Shown: in pieces, positions 1 through 6,417 of the stretch
Layout: each line of letters opens with the position of its first letter
How positions within the stretch are numbered: position 1 is the stretch's first letter
From: Burkholderiaceae bacterium
Lineage (GTDB): Bacteria > Pseudomonadota > Gammaproteobacteria > Burkholderiales > Burkholderiaceae_D
Assembly: GCA_014379395.1 (NCBI GenBank)
Contig: JACMLV010000501.1
Location: forward strand, 1 to 7,933
DNA length: 7,933 nt
Direction of reading: 5' to 3'
Program-made: the position numbers and the translations under genes
The notes under the pieces: generated by a model
Databases searched by the model: none
The model's input: only the letters and a program-made list of their open reading frames with translations
What the model was told of the DNA's origin: nothing

Positions 1-1713
1 GGCGCGCGGCAGCGGCGCGCCCCAGCCGGCCTTGTCGGCGGCCAGTTTGAGCACCGCCGCGTGGCGCGGATGGTGTTCCAGCATCGACAGGCGCCAGGCC
101 ACCGGATCGGCGCCGGCCGCCTGCGCCAGCTCGTCCATGAAGCACTCGGTCGAAAACGCCGTGTGGGTCGAACCCACCGAGCGCCACCACAGCACCGGCA
201 CGGTGATGTTGGTCGGCGTGTGCAGCTCGACGGCCAGGTTGGGAATCGCATACGGCAGATTGCTGGCCCCTTCCACGGAGACGGCGTCGATGCCGTCCTT
301 CACCATCCCGGCGAACGGCGAGCCGGCCAGGATCGACTGCCCGACCAGGCGGTGGCGCCAGCCGACCAGCTTGCCCTGCGCGTCCAGGCCGGCCCACAGC
401 CGGTGATGGAACAGCGGTCGGTAGTAGCCGGCGCGCATGTCGTCCTCGCGCAGCCAGACCAGCTTGACCGGCGCGCGGCCGCCGATCGCCTTGACGATGT
501 GCGCCGCCTCGAGCACGTAATCGGAATCCTTGCTGGCGCGCCGGCCGAAGCTGCCACCGGCGTACAGGGTGTGGATCGTCACCTTCTCGGGAGGCAGGCC
601 GAACAGCCCGGCCAGCGCCATCTGATCGACGGTGTGCATTTGCTCGCCGTTCCAGATCTCGCAGCCGTCCTTGCCGAGCCGCACCACGCAGTTCATCGGC
701 TCCATCGCCGCGTGCGCCAGGAACGGCACGTCGTAGGACGCCTCCAGCGTGCGCGCGGCGCCGGCCAGCGCCTTGTCGGCGTCGCCGCTGCGCGCCGCCA
801 CCTTGCCGGGCGACTTGGCCAGCTCGCGGTATTGTTCGAGGATTTGCTGCGAGCCGAGCTTGAAGGCGGCGCTCTCGTCCCATTCGACGACGAGGGCGTC
901 GCGGCCCTTCTTGGCGCTCCAGGTGTCCTTGGCCAGCACCGCCACGCCGCCGGGAATTTGCACCACGTCGGCCACGCCCTTGACCGCCTTGGCCTTGGCC
1001 GCGTCGAACGACTTCACCGTGGCGCCGAAGCGCGGCGGATGGGCGACCACGGCCACCAGCATGCCGGGCAGGTGGATATCCTGCGTGAAGATCGCCTGTC
1101 CGTTGCTCTTGACGACGCTGTCCTTGCGCGGAGTGCGCTTGCCGATCAGCTTGAAATCCTTCGGGTCCTTGAACTTCACCTCGGCCGGCGGCGTCAATTC
1201 CGCCGCCGCGCGGGCCAGTTGGCCGAAGGTGGCCTTGCGGCCAGAGGCCTTGTGCGTCACCACGCCGTCGGCGACGACGAGGTCAAGCGGCGCCACTTTC
1301 CACTGCCGCGCCGCCGCCTCGACCAGCATGGCGCGCGCCGAGGCGCCCGCCTTGCGCAACTGCTCCCACGAGTTGGCCATGGCGCTGCTGCCGCCGGTGC
1401 CCTGCGCCGGCCCCCAGTGCAAGTTGTTGTAGCGCTTGGCGTCGGCCGGCGCGCTTTCGACGCGCACCTGCGACCAGGCGGCGTCGAGCTCCTCGGCGAC
1501 CATCGTCGCCAGGCCGGTGTAGGTGCCCTGCCCCATTTCCAGATGCTTGGAGATGACGGTGACGCTGTTGTCCTCGGCGATGCGCAGGAAGGCGTTGGGC
1601 TCGAAGGCCGCGCCGGCCGCCGTGGCCGCCGGCAGGTAGATGGCCAGCGTCAGCCCGGCCGCGCCCTGCAGGAAGCGGCGGCGGCTTTCGTTTTCGATAC
1701 GGGTCGTAGTCAT
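1..1713 (-). CDS. Molybdopterin-binding large subunit of an IorB-like xanthine dehydrogenase family oxidoreductase (3' end outside window)
   Basis: Catalytic large subunit of a molybdenum hydroxylase that would hydroxylate an N-heterocycle or oxidise an aldehyde; the substrate cannot be read from sequence. The 571 visible codons are open without interruption. A twin-arginine signal (S-R-R-R-F-L-Q-G, residues 10-17) followed by a hydrophobic stretch indicates Tat export. Family motifs seen: EMGQGTYTG (59-67), QGTGGSSA (104-111), AHAAMEPMNC (333-342), YAGGSFGRR (384-392) and WRSVGSTHTAF (510-520). IorB-type subunits usually have about 700-780 residues, so roughly the last quarter lies beyond base 1. 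The ATG at 1713 follows an AGGG ribosome site, 13 bases after the stop of the [2Fe-2S] subunit, so the two are co-transcribed. Export of the FeS partner, which lacks a signal, would be by piggy-back on this subunit (family knowledge). IorB is the best family label; isoquinoline itself need not be the substrate. Confidence 0.93.
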   Translation of the reverse strand, partial: MTTTRIENESRRRFLQGAAGLTLAIYLPAATAAGAAFEPNAFLRIAEDNSVTVISKHLEMGQGTYTGLATMVAEELDAAWSQVRVESAPADAKRYNNLHWGPAQGTGGSSAMANSWEQLRKAGASARAMLVEAAARQWKVAPLDLVVADGVVTHKASGRKATFGQLARAAAELTPPAEVKFKDPKDFKLIGKRTPRKDSVVKSNGQAIFTQDIHLPGMLVAVVAHPPRFGATVKSFDAAKAKAVKGVADVVQIPGGVAVLAKDTWSAKKGRDALVVEWDESAAFKLGSQQILEQYRELAKSPGKVAARSGDADKALAGAARTLEASYDVPFLAHAAMEPMNCVVRLGKDGCEIWNGEQMHTVDQMALAGLFGLPPEKVTIHTLYAGGSFGRRASKDSDYVLEAAHIVKAIGGRAPVKLVWLREDDMRAGYYRPLFHHRLWAGLDAQGKLVGWRHRLVGQSILAGSPFAGMVKDGIDAVSVEGASNLPYAIPNLAVELHTPTNITVPVLWWRSVGSTHTAFSTECFMDELAQAAGADPVAWRLSMLEHHPRHAAVLKLAADKAGWGAPLPRA

Positions 1714-1726
1714 GGTTTTCCCTTGG

Positions 1727-2185
1727 TCAAGCCAGCGACTTCGCCGCTTCGTGGATGCCGGCGCGGATGCGCACATAGGTGCCGCAGCGGCAGATGTTGC
1801 CTTCCATCGCGCCGTCGATGTCGGCGTCGCTGGGCTTGCGGTTCTTTTCCAGCAGCGCCACCGCGCTCATGATCTGGCCGGACTGGCAATAGCCGCACTG
1901 CACCACGTCGAGCCGTTGCCAGGCCTCCTGCACCGCCTTGCCGACGCGGCCGTGGCCGACGCCTTCGATGGTGACGATCTTCTTGCCGGCGGCGGCCGAC
2001 AGCGGCGTGGCGCAGGAACGCACCGGCTGGCCGTCCAGGTGCACGGTGCAGGCGCCGCACAGCCCCGCGCCGCAGCCGAACTTGGTGCCGGTCAGCTGGA
2101 GGTGGTCGCGCAGCACCCACAGCAGCGGCGTGTCGGGTTCGGCGTCGACCTGCGTGGCCTTGCCGTTGATGTTGAGTGTAAGCAT
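1727..2185 (-). CDS. [2Fe-2S] small subunit of the IorA-like molybdenum hydroxylase
   Basis: Electron-transfer subunit, 152 residues, the usual length for the IorA/CoxS-like family. The plant-type ferredoxin cluster is bound by C38, C43, C46 and C58 (within GCGAGLCGACTVHLDG). The second, C-terminal all-helical cluster uses C97 and C100 (QCGYCQSGQ) and C132 and C134 (ICRCGTY). It would carry electrons from the molybdenum site of the next gene to an external acceptor. No FAD subunit is visible beside it, which fits the two-subunit IorAB type. I chose the ATG at 2185 because GGAG sits at proper distance upstream and the protein then starts at the ferredoxin beta strand (MLTLNING). A longer in-frame start at 2293 would add 36 non-homologous residues and is disfavoured. 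No signal peptide. Confidence 0.93.
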   Translation of the reverse strand: MLTLNINGKATQVDAEPDTPLLWVLRDHLQLTGTKFGCGAGLCGACTVHLDGQPVRSCATPLSAAAGKKIVTIEGVGHGRVGKAVQEAWQRLDVVQCGYCQSGQIMSAVALLEKNRKPSDADIDGAMEGNICRCGTYVRIRAGIHEAAKSLA

Positions 2186-2297
2186 GGGAACTCCGCTGAA
2201 ATGGAACGATGTTGGATGGATTTGCGATGCCGCTGGACAAGATTGCCAAGTTAGCAGACTCACCGGAAGCTGATTAGACGGTAAATTCCGCATACTC

Positions 2298-2316
2298 TCA
2301 TGAATTCAATTCATGA
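2298..2316. promoter_or_regulatory. 19-bp perfect palindrome upstream of the oxidoreductase operon (candidate operator)
   Basis: TCATGAATTCAATTCATGA is a perfect inverted repeat of 9-bp arms around a single central C. A further ATGAAT half-site overlaps its right side. It lies 113 bases upstream of the [2Fe-2S] subunit start and just past the paiB terminator. It is AT-rich and has no T-tract, so it is not a terminator. Binding by a dimeric regulator of the operon is inferred. I found no convincing -35/-10 pair in this gap. Confidence 0.5.
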
Positions 2317-2334
2317 ATCCAATGCGGCGGCGTC

Positions 2335-2356
2335 AAAAAGGCGCAAAGCGGGCGCC
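2335..2356 (-). terminator. Rho-independent terminator of paiB
   Basis: Read on the minus strand: GGCGC, a 7-base loop, GCGCC, then five T. It starts 32 bases after the paiB stop codon. The stem is short (5 bp) but all G/C and is followed directly by the T-run. Confidence 0.6.
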
Positions 2357-2387
2357 CAATTTCAGTTGGCAAGGTTCGGCGCCGGGG

Positions 2388-3014
2388 TCATGGCTTCGCC
2401 TCCAACATCGCACGCCCCAGGGCGATGTCCCCCTGCCCGATCAACGCCTCAGCGGCACCGGCCCGATCACGAACTTCCCGGTTCTGGCCCAACTTGAACT
2501 TTCCGACCATACGGGTAATCTCGACTTCGATGCCGACGATGGCCTTCAGCATGGCGTCGATGTAGTCGCGCGGCGCGTCGCCCATCTTCCAGGGCATCGG
2601 TTGCCCTTCTTCATGTTTCCGGGTCAGCCGGGCGACAACGCTTCGAACATATTTTTCGTCGTCGTGAATGGTGATCCGGCCATGCGCGTGAACAACCTTG
2701 TAGTTCCAGGTGGGCACTTGCCTATGGGTTTCGTGCTTGCTCGGGTACCAGTTGGGCGAGATGTAAGCCTCCTCCGCACGAAATACCACCAACACCTCAT
2801 CCCCGTCGGCGACGCTGTGCCAAACGGGGTTGCCGCGTGCCACATGCGCCCGCAAGACGCCATGCTCGCCCATGCCGGGGTCGAGCTCGAAAGGCAGGTG
2901 GTTGGCGTCCAGCCCGTCGCCGCCATGGGTGACGAGGACGCCCAGTGGATATTCGGCGATAAGGTCGCGCAGGGCCTGGGGACGCGATTCTTCAAAGTGG
3001 CTGGGGACGTACAT
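2388..3014 (-). CDS. paiB: PaiB-family FMN-binding negative transcriptional regulator
   Basis: Full-length PaiB-type protein, 208 residues, with an FMN-binding split-barrel fold (Pfam FMN_bind_2). Family landmarks: N-terminal MYVPSHF; ANHLPF (37-42); HVARGNP (57-63); YISPNWYPSK (84-93); VPTWNY (100-105); C-terminal KFKLGQNR (172-179). Bacillus PaiB is linked to repression of sporulation and protease genes. In proteobacteria the family is often encoded beside MocR/PdxR-like regulators, and its biochemical role there is unsettled. A GGAG ribosome site lies 8 bases before the ATG. The divergent neighbour here is only a remnant of a MocR-like gene, so the usual partner is lost while paiB stays intact. 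It has its own terminator and is probably monocistronic. Confidence 0.93.
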   Translation of the reverse strand: MYVPSHFEESRPQALRDLIAEYPLGVLVTHGGDGLDANHLPFELDPGMGEHGVLRAHVARGNPVWHSVADGDEVLVVFRAEEAYISPNWYPSKHETHRQVPTWNYKVVHAHGRITIHDDEKYVRSVVARLTRKHEEGQPMPWKMGDAPRDYIDAMLKAIVGIEVEITRMVGKFKLGQNREVRDRAGAAEALIGQGDIALGRAMLEAKP

Positions 3015-3037
3015 GTTGGCTCCGGTTGTTTTTGACC

Positions 3038-3059
3038 ATTATCACTTGGCAGCGACCAA
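3038..3059 (-). promoter_or_regulatory. Likely paiB promoter (-10) with an overlapping inverted repeat
   Basis: On the minus strand GATAAT (3043 down to 3038) is a good -10 hexamer 23 bases from the paiB ATG. No good -35 is found at 16-18 bp, suggesting activator dependence. The inverted repeat TTGG-N6-CCAA (3046-3059) lies where a -35-region activator site would be expected. It may be the binding site of the MocR-type regulator whose remnant lies next to it (inference). Confidence 0.4.
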
Positions 3060-3083
3060 TTCTTCCAGGTACGGGGGTGATGT

Positions 3084-3209
3084 TTTTTGGCAACGACCGT
3101 GATGGCGCTGTTGCAGCCAGGGGACGTGGTGGCGACGGATGCGCTGACCTATCCCAAGTTGCTCGCCGACGCCCATCGTCTGGAACTCGTACCGATCCCG
3201 GCGGCTGGC
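3084..3209 (+). pseudogene. Remnant of a MocR/PdxR-like regulator with a PLP-aminotransferase-fold domain
   Basis: One frame reads LATTVMALLQPGDVVATDAL then TYPKLLADAHRLELVPIPA. This is the segment of MocR/PdxR (GntR-type HTH fused to a fold-type I aminotransferase domain) around the PGD-V-x-x-E/D-x-x-TYP motif. About 40 of the roughly 450-480 expected codons remain. There is a stop codon in frame at 3078-3080, the HTH domain is absent, and the frame runs into the palindromic element at 3210 and stops at 3228-3230. The HTH half and the rest of the aminotransferase domain have been deleted. Orientation (divergent from paiB) matches the common paiB-mocR arrangement. Assignment is from motif recognition only. 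Confidence 0.65.
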
Positions 3210-3271
3210 CTAGCAGCCTGTCGGGCTTAGGGAGTCGAAGCGAAAAAATAGCTGGGCGAGGCCAGACGGTT
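3210..3271 (+). mobile_element. Copy 1 (left half only) of the 167-bp palindromic element
   Basis: The left outer arm and adjoining sequence match copies 2 and 3, beginning CTAGCAGCCTGTCGGGCTTA and continuing through the A-run to GGCCAGA. Homology then fades with a 6-base deletion before CGGTT, and the right half is absent. The break falls at the stop codon (3270-3272) of the winged-helix/Ig-like gene. The left edge cuts the MocR remnant. It is a truncated relic, so recombination or deletion probably joined it to the cassette gene. Confidence 0.85.
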
Positions 3272-4025
3272 ACGGCGAGGCAACGGCAGTGATCATCTTC
3301 GATGTACTGTATGTCCGACCGTCGCGTGATTTGACTCTGAGCGTCAACGTTTCCGTTTGCCCGGGATAACCAAGCTCGACGAATACATTTCGATCGGTCA
3401 ATTTGACGGGTTGCGTGTAGTGCCACTCGAACTCCAAATCACCTTCGAATTCGGCGCGGTAAATCGCGCGCTTTCCAACAACCACAGTCGATGGCCCAAC
3501 AATTTCAGCGACCAGCTGCTTTGAGGACGGCAAACTGGACGACGGCTGATTCACCCGAGGCTCCTCCTCCGACTGAAGCAGCGCTTCAAGGACCCGCTTA
3601 TCGCTTGGCCCAAGCAGCTCTCTCACATTCTCGCCAATCCGATAGTTCTTGTCTGTCAGCTCTACGATCTCAATAAGATCCAGAGAAGCCAGTTCTTTGG
3701 TTCGATAAACGACCTCATCGCGGGTGATTGCGACCTGCTTCGCTAAGTCACCCGCGTAGATTCCACCCCTACCTGCCTCGAGAATCAGGGCGAGCACTCG
3801 GCGGTTCGTCACCGACGTTCGATCAATAAGGCGCCGCAATGCGTTGAATGTTTTCTCTTGCGGCCATAAGTTGTTGGAAGCAGTCGTAGTGGTCGCAGGC
3901 GGCGACGTCCAGATGACCGCTAACAGGAACGCTGTCAATAGAACCAAGGCAAGACTGAACAGTAGCTTGGGGACCACCGAAAGCCCAACGAGCAACGGTA
4001 CGAGTTTCTGTAACGACTCAAGCAT
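3270..4025 (-). CDS. Membrane-anchored winged-helix protein with C-terminal Ig-like domain, unknown function
   Basis: 251 residues; I do not recognise a named family. Visible architecture: a hydrophobic membrane segment at about residues 20-39; a linker rich in T, S and A (40-52); a winged-helix-like DNA-binding domain at about 72-137 with recognition region DLAKQVAITRDEVVYRTKEL; a polar linker (151-170); and a beta-rich Ig/PKD-like domain (171-249) with the core W201 and closing strand TETLTLRVKS. With one membrane segment, both domains lie on the same side, presumably the cytoplasm. GGAG sits 7 bases before the ATG. The gene has lower GC than its neighbours and directly follows an attC-like site in the same orientation, so it looks like cassette cargo. 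Its own downstream attC is missing; after TAA only the truncated repeat remains. Possible roles are a membrane-tethered regulator or a component of a defence/conflict system; neither is shown. Confidence 0.75.
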   Translation of the reverse strand: MLESLQKLVPLLVGLSVVPKLLFSLALVLLTAFLLAVIWTSPPATTTTASNNLWPQEKTFNALRRLIDRTSVTNRRVLALILEAGRGGIYAGDLAKQVAITRDEVVYRTKELASLDLIEIVELTDKNYRIGENVRELLGPSDKRVLEALLQSEEEPRVNQPSSSLPSSKQLVAEIVGPSTVVVGKRAIYRAEFEGDLEFEWHYTQPVKLTDRNVFVELGYPGQTETLTLRVKSRDGRTYSTSKMITAVASP

Positions 4026-4032
4026 ATTTCCA

Positions 4033-4051
4033 CTCCGTCTCTATCTCGGAG
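4033..4051 (-). promoter_or_regulatory. Hairpin overlapping the ribosome site of the winged-helix/Ig gene
   Basis: On the minus strand CTCCG, a 9-base loop, CGGAG. The 3' arm contains the GGAG Shine-Dalgarno of the gene starting at 4025, so the folded form would partly hide it. The stem is only 5 bp, so an effect on translation is possible but weakly supported. Confidence 0.3.
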
Positions 4052-4070
4052 ATGTCCATTTTCCTGGGCG

Positions 4071-4164
4071 GCATAACGTAGAGCTAAGCGGCAGGCCGCC
4101 GCTCGTAAATCAAATAATGGCCTGCGCCATTCACCGGCCAGTCCGCTTGAGCGCCCGGTTGGAC
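4071..4164 (-). other. Integron attC-like recombination site 1
   Basis: Read on the minus strand the 94-bp site begins with GTCCAAC (R'', consensus RYYYAAC) and ends with GTTATGC (R', GTTRRRY with one deviation). The inner boxes GCTCAAGCGG (L'') and CCGCTTAGC (L') are complementary except for one unpaired base in L'', the asymmetry that integron integrases use to choose the strand. The recombination point would be between G and TT at 4077/4076. The site separates the small cassette (upstream on the minus strand) from the winged-helix/Ig gene. The stop codon of a short cassette ORF lies inside it. Confidence 0.72.
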
Positions 4165-4331
4165 CGGAAGCATGAACTTGCAACGAATGGCGCAACCGAA
4201 GCCGACAAACCAGAACCGCCATAAGAAAAAACCCAAAAACTTGCTAATTCCCGCGATGTCGTCACGGTCAAAACATTACCGAAAACCGCTCGATTTAAAA
4301 TCCAAGCGAGGTGGCAATGCTCGCGCGCCAA
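4131..4331 (-). CDS. Possible small cassette ORF (66 codons, TTG start)
   Basis: This is the only minus-strand ORF filling the cassette bounded by the two attC-like sites. It starts with TTG 12 bases after the core of site 2 and ends with TGA inside site 1, a common layout for integron cassette ORFs. The product would be a 66-residue peptide with no domain I recognise; its C-terminus is simply translated attC sequence. No clear ribosome site precedes the TTG. The cassette may instead be non-coding. Confidence 0.25.
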   Translation of the reverse strand: MAREHCHLAWILNRAVFGNVLTVTTSRELASFWVFSYGGSGLSASVAPFVASSCFRSNRALKRTGR

Positions 4332-4342
4332 AACAAAGGGCG

Positions 4343-4426
4343 GCCCAACGTTGCTGCTAAGCGGATGGCCGCCAGCGACTTAAAAAATTAACTGCGCCGC
4401 TCACTGGCTTGAATGCATTGTTGGAC
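4343..4426 (-). other. Integron attC-like recombination site 2
   Basis: On the minus strand the 84-bp site starts GTCCAAC and runs into AATGCATTCAAGCC, very like the left side of many attC sites. It ends CCGCTTAGCAGCAAC followed by GTTGGGC, a perfect GTTRRRY core. The outer core boxes pair except for one G.T. Internally GCCAG and CTGGC add a stem around an AT-rich loop. Inner-box pairing is weaker than in site 1. It has the same orientation as site 1, so the two enclose a complete cassette of about 270 bp (roughly 4077-4348). Confidence 0.72.
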
Positions 4427-4462
4427 CGGCACACGGATGTGTGAGTTCATATTGAAAATGGA

Positions 4463-4714
4463 TTAGACCAGACCGTGCGATCGCCCATCTTCAAAGCAAG
4501 CACAGTTCGAAACGGGAAGTAATATCGAGTTCCGCCTTTTGCAATATTTCCAAGCCCTTCGCAAGGCAAGGCTGTACTGGTATGTGCAACAACGAAAAAC
4601 ACAAAGCCATTCCCCTATTTCTTCAATTGTTGCCTCAAATGGCAGCGTTCGGCATTCCATCCCGTGGATTACGACTAAGGGTTTGCCCCCCCCCAAAGAA
4701 TCGAGGTTTGGCAT
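4463..4714 (-). CDS. Doubtful or degenerate cassette ORF before attC-like site 2
   Basis: An 83-codon minus-strand ORF ending 36 bases before site 2, where a cassette gene would end. It contains a run of nine G (minus strand) near codon 8 and has no ribosome site. A second minus-strand frame, from about 4600 down to a stop at 4447-4449, also reads like protein (VWSNPFSI at its end). The original gene may therefore have been frameshifted around 4605. The product is not recognised. Either this is a pseudogene or neither frame codes. Confidence 0.22.
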   Translation of the reverse strand: MPNLDSLGGGKPLVVIHGMECRTLPFEATIEEIGEWLCVFRCCTYQYSLALRRAWKYCKRRNSILLPVSNCACFEDGRSHGLV

Positions 4715-4752
4715 AGTAATGAAATGCGAGTCCGGCAGCAGTCGTTACAGCC

Positions 4753-6249
4753 TCAACGTTTCAAGATCGAGCCCAGCACACCGCGGATGATCTCGCGCCC
4801 GACTTGCGAACCGATGCTGCGCGCGGCCGATTTGAGCATCGCCTGCGCCGCCGATTCGCGCTTGCCGGCGCCGCCGAACAAGCCGCCCAGCATGCCGCCG
4901 ACCGAATTGTCGCTAGCCGATCCTGCGCCGGCGCCCGCCGACGCCCCGGACGGCGCGGCGGCAACCCGCGCCGCCAGCATTTCCGATGCCGATTCGCGGT
5001 CCACCGTCTTTTCGTACACGCCGGCCACCACCGATTGCGCCATCAGGCCGGCGCGCGTGGCCGCGTCGATCGGGCCGATCTGCGAGGCCGGCGGCAGGAT
5101 GAAGGCGCGCTCGACGATGTTGGGCCGCCCCTTCTCGTCGAGGAAGGAAACCAGGGCCTCGCCCACGCCCAGCTCCGTGATCACCTGCGCGGTGTCGAGA
5201 TTTGGATTGGGGCGGAAGGTCTCGGCGGCGGCCTTGACCGCCTTCTGGTCGCGCGGCGTGTAGGCGCGCAACGCGTGCTGGACGCGGTTGCCGAGCTGGC
5301 CGAGCACGGTGTCCGGGATGTCGAGCGGGTTCTGGGTGATGAAGAACACGCCCACGCCCTTGGAGCGGATCAGGCGCACCACCTGCTCGATCTTTTGCAG
5401 CAGCGCCTTGGGCGCCTCGGCGAACAGCAGGTGCGCCTCGTCGAAGAAGAACACCAGCTTGGGCTGCTCGAGGTCGCCCACCTCCGGCAGGTTCTCGAAC
5501 AATTCGGACAGCATCCACAGCAGGAACACCGCGTACAGGCGCGGCGAGTTCATCAGCTTGTCGGCCGCCAGGATGTTGACCACGCCCTTGCCGCGCGCGT
5601 CCGTTTGCAGCAGGTCGTCGATGTTGAGCATCGGCTCGCCGAAAAAGCGGTCGCCGCCCTGCTCCTCGACGCCGATCAGGCCGCGCTGGATGGCGCCGAT
5701 GCTGGCCGCCGAGATGTTGCCGTAGGCGGTGCGGAAGTCGGCCGCATTGTCGCCCACGTGCTGGAGCATGCTGCGCAAGTCCTTGGTGTCGAGCAGCAGC
5801 ATGCCGTTGTCGTCGGCGATCTTGAACACCAGTTGCAAGACGCCTTCCTGGGTGTCGTTCAGGTTCAGCATGCGCGCGAGCAACAGCGGCCCCAAGTCGG
5901 AGATGGTGGCGCGCACCGGATGGCCCTGCTCGCCGAACACGTCCCAGAACGTCACCGGGCAGGCCGCCCATTGCGGCGCGTCGACGCCGAGCGCCCGCAG
6001 ACGCTGGGCCATTTTTTCCGACACCGCGCCGGCCTTGCCGAGGCCCGACAAGTCGCCCTTGACGTCGGCCATGAAGACCGGCACGCCGATGTCGGACAAG
6101 GCTTGCGCGATCACTTGCAGCGTCACCGTCTTGCCGGTGCCGGTGGCGCCGGTGATGCAGCCGTGCCGGTTGACCAGGTTCGATAGCAGCTCGAGCACGA
6201 CCGCGGGTTGTTGAACGTTGTTTTTGGCAATCGGCAGTAGATGGGGCAT
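4753..6249 (-). CDS. yjgR: YjgR: HerA-like ATPase of the DUF853 family
   Basis: 498 residues, matching E. coli YjgR (about 500). The N-terminus starting MPHLLPIAKNN is characteristic. Walker A GATGTGKT is at 34-41; a second family motif MADVKGDLSGLGK at 60-72; Walker B KLVFFFDEAHLLF at 264-276 (D270, E271); a sensor-like FFITQNPLDIP at 302-312; and late family motifs such as ALRAYTPRDQKAV (326-338). The tail (about 433-475) is rich in A, G and S. It is a cytosolic P-loop NTPase of the HerA/FtsK class, with a poorly known role in DNA or protein handling. I chose the ATG at 6249 over an in-frame start at 6387, because the latter adds 46 atypical residues and would begin upstream of the TATAAT promoter. 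The stop codon overlaps an integron-core-like GTTGAGG. Confidence 0.93.
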   Translation of the reverse strand: MPHLLPIAKNNVQQPAVVLELLSNLVNRHGCITGATGTGKTVTLQVIAQALSDIGVPVFMADVKGDLSGLGKAGAVSEKMAQRLRALGVDAPQWAACPVTFWDVFGEQGHPVRATISDLGPLLLARMLNLNDTQEGVLQLVFKIADDNGMLLLDTKDLRSMLQHVGDNAADFRTAYGNISAASIGAIQRGLIGVEEQGGDRFFGEPMLNIDDLLQTDARGKGVVNILAADKLMNSPRLYAVFLLWMLSELFENLPEVGDLEQPKLVFFFDEAHLLFAEAPKALLQKIEQVVRLIRSKGVGVFFITQNPLDIPDTVLGQLGNRVQHALRAYTPRDQKAVKAAAETFRPNPNLDTAQVITELGVGEALVSFLDEKGRPNIVERAFILPPASQIGPIDAATRAGLMAQSVVAGVYEKTVDRESASEMLAARVAAAPSGASAGAGAGSASDNSVGGMLGGLFGGAGKRESAAQAMLKSAARSIGSQVGREIIRGVLGSILKR

Positions 6250-6300
6250 GGCGGGCGTCTCGGTGGGTTGGAGAGAGATCAATGCACTGCGAACCGATCC

Positions 6301-6306
6301 ATTATA
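6301..6306 (-). promoter_or_regulatory. -10 hexamer of the yjgR promoter
   Basis: A perfect TATAAT on the minus strand, 51 bases upstream of the yjgR ATG, in the intergenic region shared with divergent yidB. No strong -35 is seen 17 bp upstream (CCTATC there). Confidence 0.5.
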
Positions 6307-6417
6307 GCCAACTGGCCATGCGAGATAGGCCCGGCCCCCGATGCGCGGAAAATCGTTCCGGCGCGCCGCAGTGGATCGGCGTACCATCGGCTTTCGACCA
6401 ATCTTGAGGGGAATGCC

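Noticed and set aside
61..1872. 603-codon plus-strand ORF
   Set aside because: Shadow of the minus-strand molybdopterin subunit in GC-rich DNA; the minus strand carries all family motifs, and the plus translation is low-complexity R/H/A/G.
2186..2293. Upstream in-frame start for the [2Fe-2S] subunit
   Set aside because: The added 36 residues have no family similarity, while the ATG at 2185 has a good ribosome site.
2992..3426. 144-codon minus-strand ORF spanning the paiB upstream region, the repeat and the end of the cassette gene
   Set aside because: It crosses unrelated segments including the palindromic element and overlaps the 3' end of the better supported gene at 3270-4025.
4172..4360. 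62-codon plus-strand ORF, very basic, ending inside attC-like site 2
   Set aside because: It runs opposite to the direction set by both attC-like sites (the L''/L' arrangement reads on the minus strand), and the product resembles no protein.
4804..6186. 460-codon plus-strand ORF and a 352-codon out-of-frame minus-strand ORF
   Set aside because: Both overlap yjgR, whose Walker motifs and length define the real frame.
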